Source: Candidatus Hodarchaeota archaeon
GTDB lineage: Archaea; Asgardarchaeota; Heimdallarchaeia; Hodarchaeales; YT1-039
Assembly (NCBI GenBank): GCA_016840025.1
Contig: JAEOTF010000430.1
Coordinates: 1 to 23,307 of the forward strand
DNA: 23,307 bases
Direction of reading: 5' to 3'
Shown: one piece after another, positions 1-7,450 of the stretch
Layout: the number at the start of each line of letters is the position of its first letter
How positions within the stretch are numbered: position 1 is the first letter of the stretch
Program-made: the position numbers and the translations under genes
Notes under the pieces: model-generated
Database searches by the model: none
What the model was told of the DNA's origin: nothing
The model's input: only the letters and a program-made list of their open reading frames with translations

Positions 1-1
1 A

Positions 2-697
2 GGGGCATATGACATGTCTGCCTCCGCTGTTCTGGTGAGTGAGACCGCCAAACTGGAAAACCAGCGGTTTTACCGCCACATGGAGAAGAAATTATGCCGC
101 CTGCATCGGCGACTCGCACGGAAGAACCCAGGGTCAAACAATTGGTACAAGGCGAAACTCGCTTTGGCACGCCTTTACGAAAGGTTCTATCATCAAAAAT
201 TAGATTGGCCCCATAAGACCACGTTACACCTTAGTCGCCTCTTTGATGCGATTATTTTAGAGGACCTCCACATTAAAGGCATGCAGCAATTCAATTCGGG
301 CTTGTCTAAGTCGGTTACATTAGATTTTTCGTGGCATCAGTTTGTGACTCTCCTCAAGTATAAGTTGGAATGGCAGGGCAAACACTTAGTCCGAATAGAT
401 CGCTTTTTTCCGTCCAGTAAGACCTGTTCGAAGTGCAGACATATCAAGCACGATCTAGATCTGAAAGATCGGACATGGCAATGTCCTGAGTGTAACATGG
501 TACATGAGAGAGATCCCAACGCGGCCGGGAATATTCGTACCGAAGGCAAGCGAATTTTGAGGGAAACCCGTCACGTGAAAATAGTTAACCCCTCTACCGC
601 GGGAACCGCGGAAAGTTACGCCTCTGGAGAAAATGTCAGACTTCTTCTGAAGCCGTTTTCGAGGAATGAGGAATCCTCCTCTTTCAAGAGCAGGTAG
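2..697 (+). CDS. tnpB: TnpB RNA-guided endonuclease, C-terminal part (5' partial)
   Basis: TnpB is the RuvC-type, omegaRNA-guided nuclease of IS200/IS605 elements and an ancestor of Cas12. The frame is open to the window edge, so the first ATG (14) is internal. The Asp codon at 11-13 (AYDMS, matching the usual GIDLG) would be the first RuvC carboxylate. Counting from the ATG at 14, Glu83 in IILEDLHIKGM is the second, and Asp167 in ERDPNAAGNI the third. A zinc ribbon sits between them (Cys138, Cys141, Cys157, Cys160). All three catalytic acids and four cysteines visible here are intact, so this part shows no decay. The tail (TAGTAESYASGE) is typical of TnpB. Base composition is more GC-rich than the neighbouring chromosomal genes, in line with transfer. 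Confidence 0.93.
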   Translation, partial: GAYDMSASAVLVSETAKLENQRFYRHMEKKLCRLHRRLARKNPGSNNWYKAKLALARLYERFYHQKLDWPHKTTLHLSRLFDAIILEDLHIKGMQQFNSGLSKSVTLDFSWHQFVTLLKYKLEWQGKHLVRIDRFFPSSKTCSKCRHIKHDLDLKDRTWQCPECNMVHERDPNAAGNIRTEGKRILRETRHVKIVNPSTAGTAESYASGENVRLLLKPFSRNEESSSFKSR

Positions 698-702
698 TTC
701 AA
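590..702 (+). ncRNA. candidate omegaRNA 3' region / right-end hairpins
   Basis: In IS200/IS605 elements the guide RNA overlaps the end of tnpB and runs through the right end. Two stems are visible. One has perfect 6-bp arms CCGCGG (597-602 and 606-611) with loop GAA. The other is 675-694, with 8 paired positions, one C-C mismatch and a TC loop, ending at the tnpB stop. The guide would begin just past the element's right end, near 700. Existence and limits of the RNA are inferred from the family. Only the stems are seen. Confidence 0.4.
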
Positions 703-767
703 CCTAATGAGGTACGACTCTTTGATTAACTGTATATTAGAAAATGAATAACCAGCAAGATTAGACA

Positions 768-1337
768 TTATGGAAGAGTCCATGTGCTAGCATTATCAAT
801 AAACACGAGTAATAGAACCGCTGCTTCTAAAATTATCCACACAAGAGAGCGAGGACGAATGAGAAAACGAAATTGACCCATGAATGAAATGCCCTTTTCT
901 TTTTGAAAGATAGTATAACTTGTGCGATTATACCAAAAGACTACCCCCCAAGCAACCAAATTAAGTAGAATCGCCACCGATACGTCCCCGAGGATTTGGT
1001 AGGCCATGATCGTGAATCCGCAAATAAGAGAGGTGTAGGCAATTCCAAAAGAGAGTTCTGCCATTCCTACCCATTTTTTCAGGTCGGCTACAGTAAGTTT
1101 CCCTCGTGCATTTTCAAACTGCACTTTTCTATTGACAGTGCTTGCATTTGCAAATAGAAGAAATGAGATAACGAAAAATGAACTTGCAACCTTGGATGGG
1201 TTTGAACCCATGGTCCAGTAAATGGTTAACAGAGTTAAAACAACACCGATTAACACACCAGATAGTTGGTCCCAGCCCTTTACTGATTCTTCTACCTCTA
1301 AGGATATCTTCTTTAGAGTTTTTTCTTCCATAGACAT
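768..1337 (-). CDS. multi-pass membrane protein of unknown function
   Basis: A 189-residue protein with a short charged N-terminus (about residues 1-25) followed by four or five hydrophobic segments (roughly 26-44, 49-65, 93-112, 117-135 and 164-182). A charged stretch near 65-90 would form a loop. I do not recognise the family. The ATG at 1337 follows GAGGGTTAAAA, a fair ribosome site; a second ATG two codons later is also possible. It lies 79 bases downstream of another minus-strand gene and may be co-transcribed with it. Hydrophobicity pattern and codon structure support a real gene. Confidence 0.7.
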   Translation of the reverse strand: MSMEEKTLKKISLEVEESVKGWDQLSGVLIGVVLTLLTIYWTMGSNPSKVASSFFVISFLLFANASTVNRKVQFENARGKLTVADLKKWVGMAELSFGIAYTSLICGFTIMAYQILGDVSVAILLNLVAWGVVFWYNRTSYTIFQKEKGISFMGQFRFLIRPRSLVWIILEAAVLLLVFIDNASTWTLP

Positions 1338-1416
1338 TTTTAACCCTCATATAGTTCTTTTATGAATAAAACACGATTTAAGACAATCATCTTTAAGGTA
1401 TTTACCCTACAGAATT

Positions 1417-2055
1417 CTATGATATGGAAACTTCATTGTTTACGATTATAGCAATCTCGCCTGTCTTGAATTTATCTAGAACTAGTGCATACAATCTTTT
1501 TCGAGGATTAGGATCAATTACCATTTTCGTTATTTCCGCAATCTTGTCGAGTACATAGAGATTATGGAGTACCGAGAAGTCAGGATCCATAAATTCAAGC
1601 ATTTTAACATATCGCTCCTTAAAAAGCTCATCAGGGAGTGAGATAGCTGTTCTCAGATCATTCATCATTTTTTGAAGCTGTTTTTGTCGAAAACGAGAAA
1701 AAGGAATAGAAATCGCAAGGCTGAAAAAAATATCGGGTCCTTCATTCGGTAATTCATCAAGCAAAGTAAACTTACTACGTCCTTCTTCTGTAACTGTTTC
1801 TTCATCTATGTCTAAAAAACGAGCAAATTCACGTAGAAACTCTATTCGTTCTCCTGACGCCCAAATAGAAATTATACTTTCAATGTGTTTTTTGAAACGG
1901 ATTATAGCTTCCCCTGAACCCTCTACATAGATCTCTTGAGTCAAATAACGATCACGCACAATATTGGGCTCACTAAAGAATTGTTGCGTTGTCAAAGCAT
2001 GGATCGTAAACTCAAAACTGTGAATCATCGGTTGTTTTACATATTTTGAATACAT
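1417..2055 (-). CDS. conserved-looking hypothetical protein, 212 residues
   Basis: Soluble, mixed alpha/beta by eye, without signal peptide, membrane segment or metal-binding motif. The middle (residues 60-100) is helical and acidic. The C-terminal 40 residues contain a helix and a beta-like stretch (IAIIVNNEVSIS). The ATG at 2055 is preceded by an AAAGG-type site. No function can be assigned. Its place between a membrane protein gene (79 bases downstream) and a TPR gene (188 bases upstream), all on the minus strand, could mean a loose transcription unit. Confidence 0.65.
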   Translation of the reverse strand: MYSKYVKQPMIHSFEFTIHALTTQQFFSEPNIVRDRYLTQEIYVEGSGEAIIRFKKHIESIISIWASGERIEFLREFARFLDIDEETVTEEGRSKFTLLDELPNEGPDIFFSLAISIPFSRFRQKQLQKMMNDLRTAISLPDELFKERYVKMLEFMDPDFSVLHNLYVLDKIAEITKMVIDPNPRKRLYALVLDKFKTGEIAIIVNNEVSIS

Positions 2056-2243
2056 TAAAACCTTTTACTTTTTCATCTTTATTGCAATCAATTTTTTTAT
2101 CTCAAGATAGAATTATTCACAATTTAATAGTAGAAGTTCCTTTCCTCCCTCCGTATAGTAAACAGTAAACTAGGTACCTGAAGTAGTTCACTTAATCAAA
2201 ATGCAGGGGTACGATTTTTGAATGCTCTAATACTATTTTTCTC

Positions 2244-2873
2244 TCAACACGATTGTGGTGATTGATAGGAGAGATTTATATTGTGTAAATTGAGTGAACT
2301 CCTGTGGTTAAGGACAAACTCTTGTTTACAGCAATCAAATATCTTCTGCTCCTGTTTACGATGCGGTAGCGGGATTTTATGCTTTTTACCGCATTTACAT
2401 TCGATAACTAATTTTATATTCACTTCTTCGGATTTTTCTAGGGCATTAACACTCTTTAGTTGAGATATTTGTCGAGAGAATTTCTCGTAGAGCTGATGCG
2501 CTCTTTGCATGGAGTCAAGACCTGCCTCATGTAATCCTAATTTGAACAGAACTGTGCCTAATCTAAGGAGAACTGCACCCTGTTCATCATAATCCTGATA
2601 TTTCTCTGCAATTTTATAACTTAGTTGATAGAATCCTAAAGCTTCATTGAGTCGTTTTTCTTTCTCCAGAATGTCTCCGATCTGGAAGAGTATCAGGCCT
2701 TCTTTGCAGGGGGAGCCATGGGTTTGACTGTATTTAAGTTGTTTGAACAATGCCTCAAGTGCTGTCCTTGAAGATTCCCGAACTTCGTCTAATAATGCTG
2801 TCCTTGAAGATCCTTGTATTTCTTCTATTAGTAGTGACGCTTTTGAAAGGTCGACTGTGTTTATTTCGATCAT
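2244..2873 (-). CDS. TPR-repeat protein with C-terminal zinc-binding motif
   Basis: The 209-residue product has about two tetratricopeptide-like helical hairpins (residues 50-130; for example GDILEKEKRLNEALGFYQLS and LGTVLFKLGLHEAGLDSM). These normally form a protein-binding scaffold. Four cysteines follow near residues 158-185 (CKCGKKH and DCCKQEF), likely a small zinc ribbon. Near the N-terminus a 12-residue unit containing SSRTAL is present twice, encoded by a 36-bp tandem repeat. The ATG at 2873 follows AGGAG, about 15 bases upstream. Partner and process are unknown; a role as an adaptor is inferred from the fold only. Confidence 0.7.
   Translation of the reverse strand: MIEINTVDLSKASLLIEEIQGSSRTALLDEVRESSRTALEALFKQLKYSQTHGSPCKEGLILFQIGDILEKEKRLNEALGFYQLSYKIAEKYQDYDEQGAVLLRLGTVLFKLGLHEAGLDSMQRAHQLYEKFSRQISQLKSVNALEKSEEVNIKLVIECKCGKKHKIPLPHRKQEQKIFDCCKQEFVLNHRSSLNLHNINLSYQSPQSC
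2759..2830 (-). repeat. 36-bp tandem duplication inside the TPR gene
   Basis: Two adjacent 36-base units (2759-2794 and 2795-2830) match at 28 of 36 positions, including a run of 16 identical bases. They encode two 12-residue units sharing SSRTAL. Since 36 is a multiple of three, the reading frame is kept. Confidence 0.7.
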
Positions 2874-3236
2874 AGGGCTCTCTTGAACTCCTATTTGTCG
2901 TTAGCTCCTCAAAATAAAATGTGAATAAAAAGTAGTTATTTTCAAGAAATGAAATACGTTAATCCTTTTAGCCGATTTTATTAGTTATAAAGATATTAGC
3001 TGGTTTAGAAAAAAGGAAATCCTTAAAGAGACTATCATTGCCGAATTATGGATGAAAAAATCTCTAATTACTATCAACCCATTCTGTATTCTATTACATA
3101 TAGAAGGTAAACGTAATCTACTACTTTATATCCTTGTTTTGTGAAATTTTTTCTATTCAAAAAAGGAAATGAGAGATTTATACTTAAAAAGTGAAATGAA
3201 GAGTTTTTCGCCTTGATTAGATTTTCCCAAGCGATT
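2874..3236. other. 363-base spacer between rocD and the TPR gene
   Basis: AT-rich, with no supported ORF on either strand. It should hold the promoter of the TPR gene on its left side (minus-strand TATA-like TTTTTATTC near 2922-2930) and the rocD 3' end signals on its right. No RNA gene or clear repeat was seen. Confidence 0.5.
3159..3190 (-). terminator. candidate T-rich terminator of rocD
   Basis: Read on the minus strand, the region 45-80 bases after the rocD stop contains T5 and T6 runs without an obvious stem, as in archaeal intrinsic termination. Position and composition only. Confidence 0.35.
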
Positions 3237-4469
3237 CTATTTCTTTAGTGGTGTATTAATAATGCACTCCTCAATAATCTCAGCTGCCCAATCTATGGTT
3301 TCTTTCTCAATAACTAGAGGTGGTGCAAACCGAATAGTTTGTTCATGAGTTTCCTTGGCTAATATACCATTCTTCATGAGTGCTTCAGTGATTGGGCGGC
3401 AGTGACCATATTCTTCTTTAATTTCAATCGCAATAAAGAGCCCTTTTCCACGCATTTCTTTGATTCGATCGGATTTAATATTTCGAAGTTTGTTAATGAA
3501 ATATTCACCGAGTTCTGCGGAGTGTTTTGCCAGTTGTTCTTCTTCAACGATTTCCATAGCTACAATACCAATTGCACACGCTAACGGGTTACCACCGAAA
3601 GTAGAACCATGTGAACCAGGTGTAATTACATCCATGATTTCCTTCCGTGTTATAGCTGCAGAAATTGGGAACACTCCACCACCAAGAGCTTTCCCTAACA
3701 ATAAAATATCAGGGGTGGCATCGTCTTCATGTTGAAAGGCAAATCTCTTTCCAGTGCGGCAAAATCCCGTTTGTATTTCATCCAAAATGAGTAATACATT
3801 GTGCTGTCTACAGATTGCCTTTATTTTTTGTAGATAGCCCTCATCAGGTATAATAACACCCGCTTCCCCTTGAATAGGCTCTACAAGAAAAGCAGCTGTA
3901 TTCGGTGTTATGGCATTCTTTAATGCTTTGGGGTCATTATACGGTATGATTTTGAAGCCAGGTGTGGTAGGGCCAAAATCTGTAGTGGCAACTGGATCGG
4001 TAGAAAATCCCACAATTGTAGTCGTTCTCCCATGAAAATTATTTTCACAAACAATAATTTCTGCCTGATCTTTTGGTATCTTCTTCTTCTGGTACCCCCA
4101 TCTACGAGCGATTTTAATGCCAGTCTCAACAGCTTCAGCTCCCGTATTCATTGGCAAAGCTACTTCCATTCCTGTAAATTCACACAATTTTTTCAAATAG
4201 GGACCGAGTCTATCATTGAAAAATGCACGTGATGTTAACGTGAGATCTTTCATTTGCTCTTCCATGGCTTTTAGAACTTTAGGATGTCTATGTCCTTGAT
4301 TGACAGCTGAGTACGAAGATAAGCAATCTAAGTACTTTTTACCTTGTACGTCCCATACCCATACACCCTCGGCCTTGGAAAGAACAACCGGAATGGGATG
4401 ATAGTTATGGGCGCCATACTGTTCCTCTAATTTCATATAATATTCAGGGGAAGTACTTTTATCTGTCAT
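3237..4469 (-). CDS. rocD: ornithine aminotransferase (ornithine--oxo-acid transaminase)
   Basis: This PLP-dependent class III aminotransferase transfers the delta-amino group of ornithine to 2-oxoglutarate, giving glutamate semialdehyde (EC 2.6.1.13), and links arginine/ornithine breakdown with proline and glutamate. The 410 residues match the family length. Diagnostic stretches are the N-terminal YGAHNYHPIPVVLSKAEGV and CLSSYSAVNQGHRHP, Asp230 in LILDEIQTGF (contacts the PLP nitrogen), and Lys260 in LLLGKALGGG (Schiff base). GSHGSTFGGNPLACA follows. The N-terminal signature favours ornithine aminotransferase over acetylornithine or GABA aminotransferase. The start is the ATG at 4469. The gene stands alone and no other arginine-pathway gene is nearby. 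An inverted repeat lies 38-59 bases upstream. Confidence 0.93.
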   Translation of the reverse strand: MTDKSTSPEYYMKLEEQYGAHNYHPIPVVLSKAEGVWVWDVQGKKYLDCLSSYSAVNQGHRHPKVLKAMEEQMKDLTLTSRAFFNDRLGPYLKKLCEFTGMEVALPMNTGAEAVETGIKIARRWGYQKKKIPKDQAEIIVCENNFHGRTTTIVGFSTDPVATTDFGPTTPGFKIIPYNDPKALKNAITPNTAAFLVEPIQGEAGVIIPDEGYLQKIKAICRQHNVLLILDEIQTGFCRTGKRFAFQHEDDATPDILLLGKALGGGVFPISAAITRKEIMDVITPGSHGSTFGGNPLACAIGIVAMEIVEEEQLAKHSAELGEYFINKLRNIKSDRIKEMRGKGLFIAIEIKEEYGHCRPITEALMKNGILAKETHEQTIRFAPPLVIEKETIDWAAEIIEECIINTPLKK

Positions 4470-4506
4470 TTCTTACACCTTTCGCTCTTGAATGCTCTTT
4501 TGAGAG

Positions 4507-4528
4507 AAAGCTTCAAACACGAAGCTTT
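4507..4528. promoter_or_regulatory. inverted repeat upstream of rocD
   Basis: Perfect 8-base arms AAAGCTTC (4507-4514) and GAAGCTTT (4521-4528) separated by 6 bases, 38-59 bases before the rocD ATG. This is the position expected for an operator or a 5'-leader hairpin. Function is inferred from position only. Confidence 0.4.
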
Positions 4529-4548
4529 TCATCAATTTCACAATGAAT

Positions 4549-4809
4549 CTACTCTTGCTTATTTATCTCACTTAATGCCTTCTTTAAATTTTTGGAAAAA
4601 AATACAGTACACAGGTGATTAGTTTGTATACGCTTTATGGAAGAATATAGGGGGAAATTAACCAATATGTTAGCTCTATCAACTTCCATTCCTCTTAAAT
4701 AAATATAATTTGTGAAAATAGTATTTTCGGATTTCCTATTTGTTTGTATAATTCTTAAGCAGAAGTATAGAGTTAAATTAAATGCTATGTCTCTCCTATA
4801 AGTACCCAT
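4549..4809 (-). CDS. doubtful small ORF with two 40-residue repeats
   Basis: An 86-residue frame of unknown function. Its first and second 40 residues align without gaps (shared M...R..I..N..LY and IQTN), mirroring a 120-base DNA repeat that keeps the frame. That argues the frame was coding at some time. Against it are the very AT-rich composition, the lack of a clear ribosome site and the absence of a recognised domain. It may be a relic. The ATG is at 4809. Confidence 0.3.
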   Translation of the reverse strand: MGTYRRDIAFNLTLYFCLRIIQTNRKSENTIFTNYIYLRGMEVDRANILVNFPLYSSIKRIQTNHLCTVFFSKNLKKALSEINKQE

Positions 4810-4810
4810 T
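4621..4810. repeat. degenerate direct repeat, 120-base spacing
   Basis: Bases 4621-4690 and 4741-4810 align without gaps at about 43 of 70 positions; the best-kept parts are GTTTGTATA, TATAG, AAATTA and TATGT. The spacing is exactly 40 codons of the overlapping minus-strand frame. No third unit was found on either side. Confidence 0.5.
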
Positions 4811-5311
4811 CTCCCTGAAAATCTAAAAGCAAAGTGGTATCAACCATCATCCATTCTATCGGTTAGAACTTAATCTATGGATGTTTTTAGTGAGAAAATT
4901 AGCATCAAAAGGAAAGTAATTAATATAAAAATTGTATAATGTCTTCAAAAAAATGCGTATTTTCTAATTGCGATCATAAATTAAAGGAAAAATCAAATAT
5001 CATTTCAATAAATCAATTTTCTAGAATCATATTATCCATTTTTGAAGATTTTGGTGTCTTCAAATACGTCCTAATATATTTTAAAATGACTTTGTATAAT
5101 TTATACAATCTCATTGCAAACCTTTATATGATGTGAATAAAATATTTTTGCTGCTTAGAAGAACAGTATATTACTAACAGAATACATATTCAATTGAAAT
5201 GACGTTTAACCTGATAAAAAAAGTGATATTTAAACGAATAAAGCTATTAGAAAATCTGATTCACAAAAATGACTAAGTATCTCAAATATGGTGTAAAAAT
5301 TGGATGATAAA
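4811..5311. other. AT-rich spacer of about 500 bases
   Basis: Very AT-rich, with many TTTATA-like strings that make promoter prediction unreliable. It should contain the promoter of the winged-helix regulator gene. GATATTTAAACG near 5225-5236 is one TATA candidate, about 80 bases before the ATG. No convincing gene, RNA or long repeat was seen. Confidence 0.5.
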
Positions 5312-6253
5312 ATGCCTGAAAAAGATAAATTGAATGAAGAAAAACAACTAAATAAAGAAGAACAGTTAAAGGAAGAAATTGCCAGAACTAATGATGCTAT
5401 TGAAGCTATGAGGCAAGAAATCAAAGCGATGAAGGAGGAGATGCAGGAATCTAGAAAAAAGATGAAAAAGAGAATTAAAAAAGCTAAAGACCGTTCCCAT
5501 CGGAGACCGCCCTTTTTTTCGGATTATCCGCCCTTTTCGCCCCCGAGACACCCTGTTCCTCCACATCCTCCGCGTCAGATTCGTCCTCCTCATGGATATA
5601 GATCCTTTTGGACAGATTATATTAGTTCAATTCTAAATTCTGTAGCTGAAGGTATTGAAGACGCTGTTGGTTCTATCTTCATTTACGATAAACCAGGAAG
5701 AAAAAAGCGGATCAGAAAGGCTATTCAGGTTCACCCCTTCCAACGATTCCGAAGAAGAGGTTTTGGAATTCCTGAAAATCAGCTAGATAACTTTTATAAA
5801 ACTACTTCAAAGATGTTAGGTGATCTAGCAGATGAAAGTCGTCTAAAAATTCTGCGGGCTCTGGAAAAAGGTCCAAAATATCAAAAAGAGCTTATTGAAG
5901 AGTCAGGTGCAAAAGGTGGCTCGTTTAAACATCATTGCGATCGATTAATTGAACAGGGCTTTGTCACCCAGGAAGCTGTACGGGGTAGATACCTGATAAC
6001 CTTCAAGGGACGCGAAGCTCTCAAAATGGCAGAAGTTCTTTATCTCCGATCTTATCCAATGGATACTGAAGAAAAAGCGAAAAAGGGCGCTGAGATAGAC
6101 CTGGAGATTGAGAGCAACGATGGAGATGATCCTGAGGTAGATGAGTATTATGAGGAGGAATATAACGATGACGAAGCTTATGGAGACAACGAAGAGGATT
6201 ATAAAGAAAAAAAAGGCTTCAAAATCGAGATAGAAGGTGAAGAGGAAGATTAG
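5312..6253 (+). CDS. winged-helix (ArsR-like) regulator with coiled coil and acidic tail
   Basis: A likely DNA-binding regulator. From the ATG at 5312 it has about 313 residues. A charged coiled coil (about 1-62) is followed by a proline-rich linker (65-95) and a 60-residue middle region. Next comes an ArsR-type winged helix (about 165-245; LADESRLKILRALEKGP, recognition-helix part KGGSFKHHCDRL, wing RGRYLITFKGREAL). A strongly acidic tail ends in KKGFKIEIEGEEED. A TTG at 5300 could start the frame four codons earlier, but the ATG is preferred. The next gene begins 11 bases after the stop, so the two form an operon. The gene converges on an hsp20 gene, hinting at control of protein-quality genes. 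No metal-binding cysteine pair is visible. Confidence 0.82.
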   Translation: MPEKDKLNEEKQLNKEEQLKEEIARTNDAIEAMRQEIKAMKEEMQESRKKMKKRIKKAKDRSHRRPPFFSDYPPFSPPRHPVPPHPPRQIRPPHGYRSFWTDYISSILNSVAEGIEDAVGSIFIYDKPGRKKRIRKAIQVHPFQRFRRRGFGIPENQLDNFYKTTSKMLGDLADESRLKILRALEKGPKYQKELIEESGAKGGSFKHHCDRLIEQGFVTQEAVRGRYLITFKGREALKMAEVLYLRSYPMDTEEKAKKGAEIDLEIESNDGDDPEVDEYYEEEYNDDEAYGDNEEDYKEKKGFKIEIEGEEED

Positions 6254-6264
6254 GAGATCGGGAA

Positions 6265-6933
6265 ATGCAATATGAAATTTTTTCTGAGCGCGCGGAAGTT
6301 GAGCAGGATGTCACTCTTGCTAAAGGCGATGATTATTATCTTACTTCCTTAGATAAAACAATATTATTTCCTGTTAAATCTAAAAACACAACAATAGGCT
6401 TAATAATTGTGGGAAAAGTGCAATTTGCCTATGATCTCATTGCTCACACTGAATCAGGAGCACTTGGCGAGTCTAAAGTTTATAACTTTGACATTTTGGT
6501 AATTCTTGGGAAACAAGCGAAAATATTGTTGGATAATTCTTCCTTTGAGGTTCTTCCAGATGATTCACAGGATGAAGAATTTCTTGTCGCCAAAAAAAGT
6601 CTGAGAAATCTGAAAAAATGGTACATTTTACAAAAGATTCATTTGGAGCCTTCGAAATATGATTTTGTTGCTCTTGCGCCTAAAAAACAAATGGGTGAGA
6701 AAAGAAGTCTATATGTCGCTTGGGAACAGGTTAGAATTCTTCTAAAAGAACGAAAAGGAATTTTTATTAAATATAACAATCATTTACTTGTGTATATTGA
6801 TTGGAAAGGACGAATTGAAGTGGTTAAAGGTCACAGCTACTTTTCTTTTGGAAGATTCACCCCTTTCCATTTTCATCTCGGTCATGATTTCTTCAAATGG
6901 AAGAAAGCACTAAACCATTTCTGTTGTTTTTGA
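6265..6933 (+). CDS. hypothetical protein co-transcribed with the winged-helix regulator
   Basis: 222 residues, mostly beta-strand by eye with a helical C-terminal third, and no signal peptide or membrane segment. I do not recognise the family. The ATG at 6265 lies 11 bases after the regulator's stop and is preceded by GGAG 8 bases upstream, so translation coupling within one operon is likely. The product ends in an aromatic, His- and Cys-containing tail (HFCCF). The context (regulator before it, convergent hsp20 after it) suggests a role in the same stress or protein-folding circuit, but this is inference. Confidence 0.7.
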   Translation: MQYEIFSERAEVEQDVTLAKGDDYYLTSLDKTILFPVKSKNTTIGLIIVGKVQFAYDLIAHTESGALGESKVYNFDILVILGKQAKILLDNSSFEVLPDDSQDEEFLVAKKSLRNLKKWYILQKIHLEPSKYDFVALAPKKQMGEKRSLYVAWEQVRILLKERKGIFIKYNNHLLVYIDWKGRIEVVKGHSYFSFGRFTPFHFHLGHDFFKWKKALNHFCCF

Positions 6934-6942
6934 TTTAATTAC

Positions 6943-6964
6943 TTCCTTTTTTTCTTTTTTCTCC
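6943..6964 (+). terminator. T-rich terminator of the regulator operon
   Basis: A pyrimidine tract with T7 and T6 runs starts 10 bases after the stop at 6933, with no stem before it. This is the form of an archaeal intrinsic terminator. It falls in the 34-base gap before the convergent hsp20. Confidence 0.65.
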
Positions 6965-6967
6965 TTA

Positions 6968-7408
6968 TTATTCGATCTCAATACCAAAACTAGACTTTTT
7001 AGAAGGTTTTTTCCGTTTTAAAGTAATTTCTAGGATTCCATTGCGATATCGAGCTTTAGCACTTTCGGGAATAATTTCTTCAGGAAAAGCTATTCGTTTT
7101 TTATACCTTTTTTGTCCCCCTGAGGCAGCCAGATCCAAATAATTTTGTGTAACGTCTAAAGAAATGTCAGACTTGGCAACACCAGGCAATTCCGCAATAA
7201 CCCTGAGCTCTTCCCCCTCTATGGTTACATCAATAAGTGGTTCGCGACTAGTAGGTCTGTCAAAGTTTAAAAAAGTTTTAGAAATATTACTAAGTTGTTT
7301 TCCAAGTTCATCGGTAAAAGTCCGAAAAGCTTTCCCTAACTCTTCCCAAATATCTATTTCTTCTTCGTCATCTTCATCGTCATCGTCCTTATTTCGCTTA
7401 AATGACAG
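6968..7408 (-). CDS. hsp20: Hsp20/alpha-crystallin small heat-shock protein, probable CTG start
   Basis: ATP-independent holdase chaperone. From the CTG at 7406-7408 it has 146 residues, a normal length. It shows a very acidic N-terminus (KDDDDEDDEEE), helices near 18-50, then the alpha-crystallin domain (about 55-135; REPLIDVTIEGEELRVIAEL, ARYRNGILEITLKRK) and a C-terminal I-x-I motif (FGIEIE). No ATG, GTG or TTG exists in frame between the upstream TAA (7427-7429) and a TTG (7187-7189) that would cut the domain in half. The best start is the CTG at 7408, with AGGAG (7419-7423) 10 bases upstream; another CTG at 7417 is too close to that site. A damaged start or a sequence error is the alternative. 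The protein identity is secure, the start is not. Confidence 0.85.
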   Translation of the reverse strand: MSFKRNKDDDDEDDEEEIDIWEELGKAFRTFTDELGKQLSNISKTFLNFDRPTSREPLIDVTIEGEELRVIAELPGVAKSDISLDVTQNYLDLAASGGQKRYKKRIAFPEEIIPESAKARYRNGILEITLKRKKPSKKSSFGIEIE

Positions 7409-7426
7409 TTTTACCAGACTCCTATG

Positions 7427-7450
7427 TTATTCGTTCTTTTTTTTGGACAT
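7427..7450 (-). promoter_or_regulatory. in-frame seven-codon mini-ORF ahead of hsp20
   Basis: An ATG at 7450 opens a frame of seven codons (MSKKKNE) ending in TAA, in the same frame as hsp20 and 18 bases before the proposed CTG start. It could be a leader peptide, or the original N-terminus cut off by a nonsense change. Changing the A8 run length does not join it to hsp20, because the other two frames also stop within a few codons. Confidence 0.3.

Larger units (their letters stand above)
1..702 (+). mobile_element. 3' part of an IS200/IS605-family insertion sequence
   Basis: The window opens inside a tnpB gene, whose end is followed at once by a hairpin of the kind that forms the right end of IS200/IS605 elements. 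The left end, any tnpA and the 5' part of tnpB lie outside the window. The right boundary near 702 (GTTCAAC, just after the hairpin) is inferred from the usual position of the cleavage site and is not proven. No second copy of the element is visible. Confidence 0.7.

Noticed and set aside
3402..3735. Plus-strand frames opposite rocD
   Set aside because: They are antisense to conserved aminotransferase sequence and have no independent signals.
4939..5136. Plus-strand frame of 65 codons in the AT-rich spacer
   Set aside because: Very rich in Ile, Asn, Phe, Leu and Tyr as expected from random AT-rich DNA, no ribosome site, no recognisable domain.
6968..7189. Hsp20 starting at the TTG at 7189 (73 residues)
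   Set aside because: This start lies inside the alpha-crystallin domain, and the frame upstream continues to match the family (REPLIDVTIEGEELRVIAEL).
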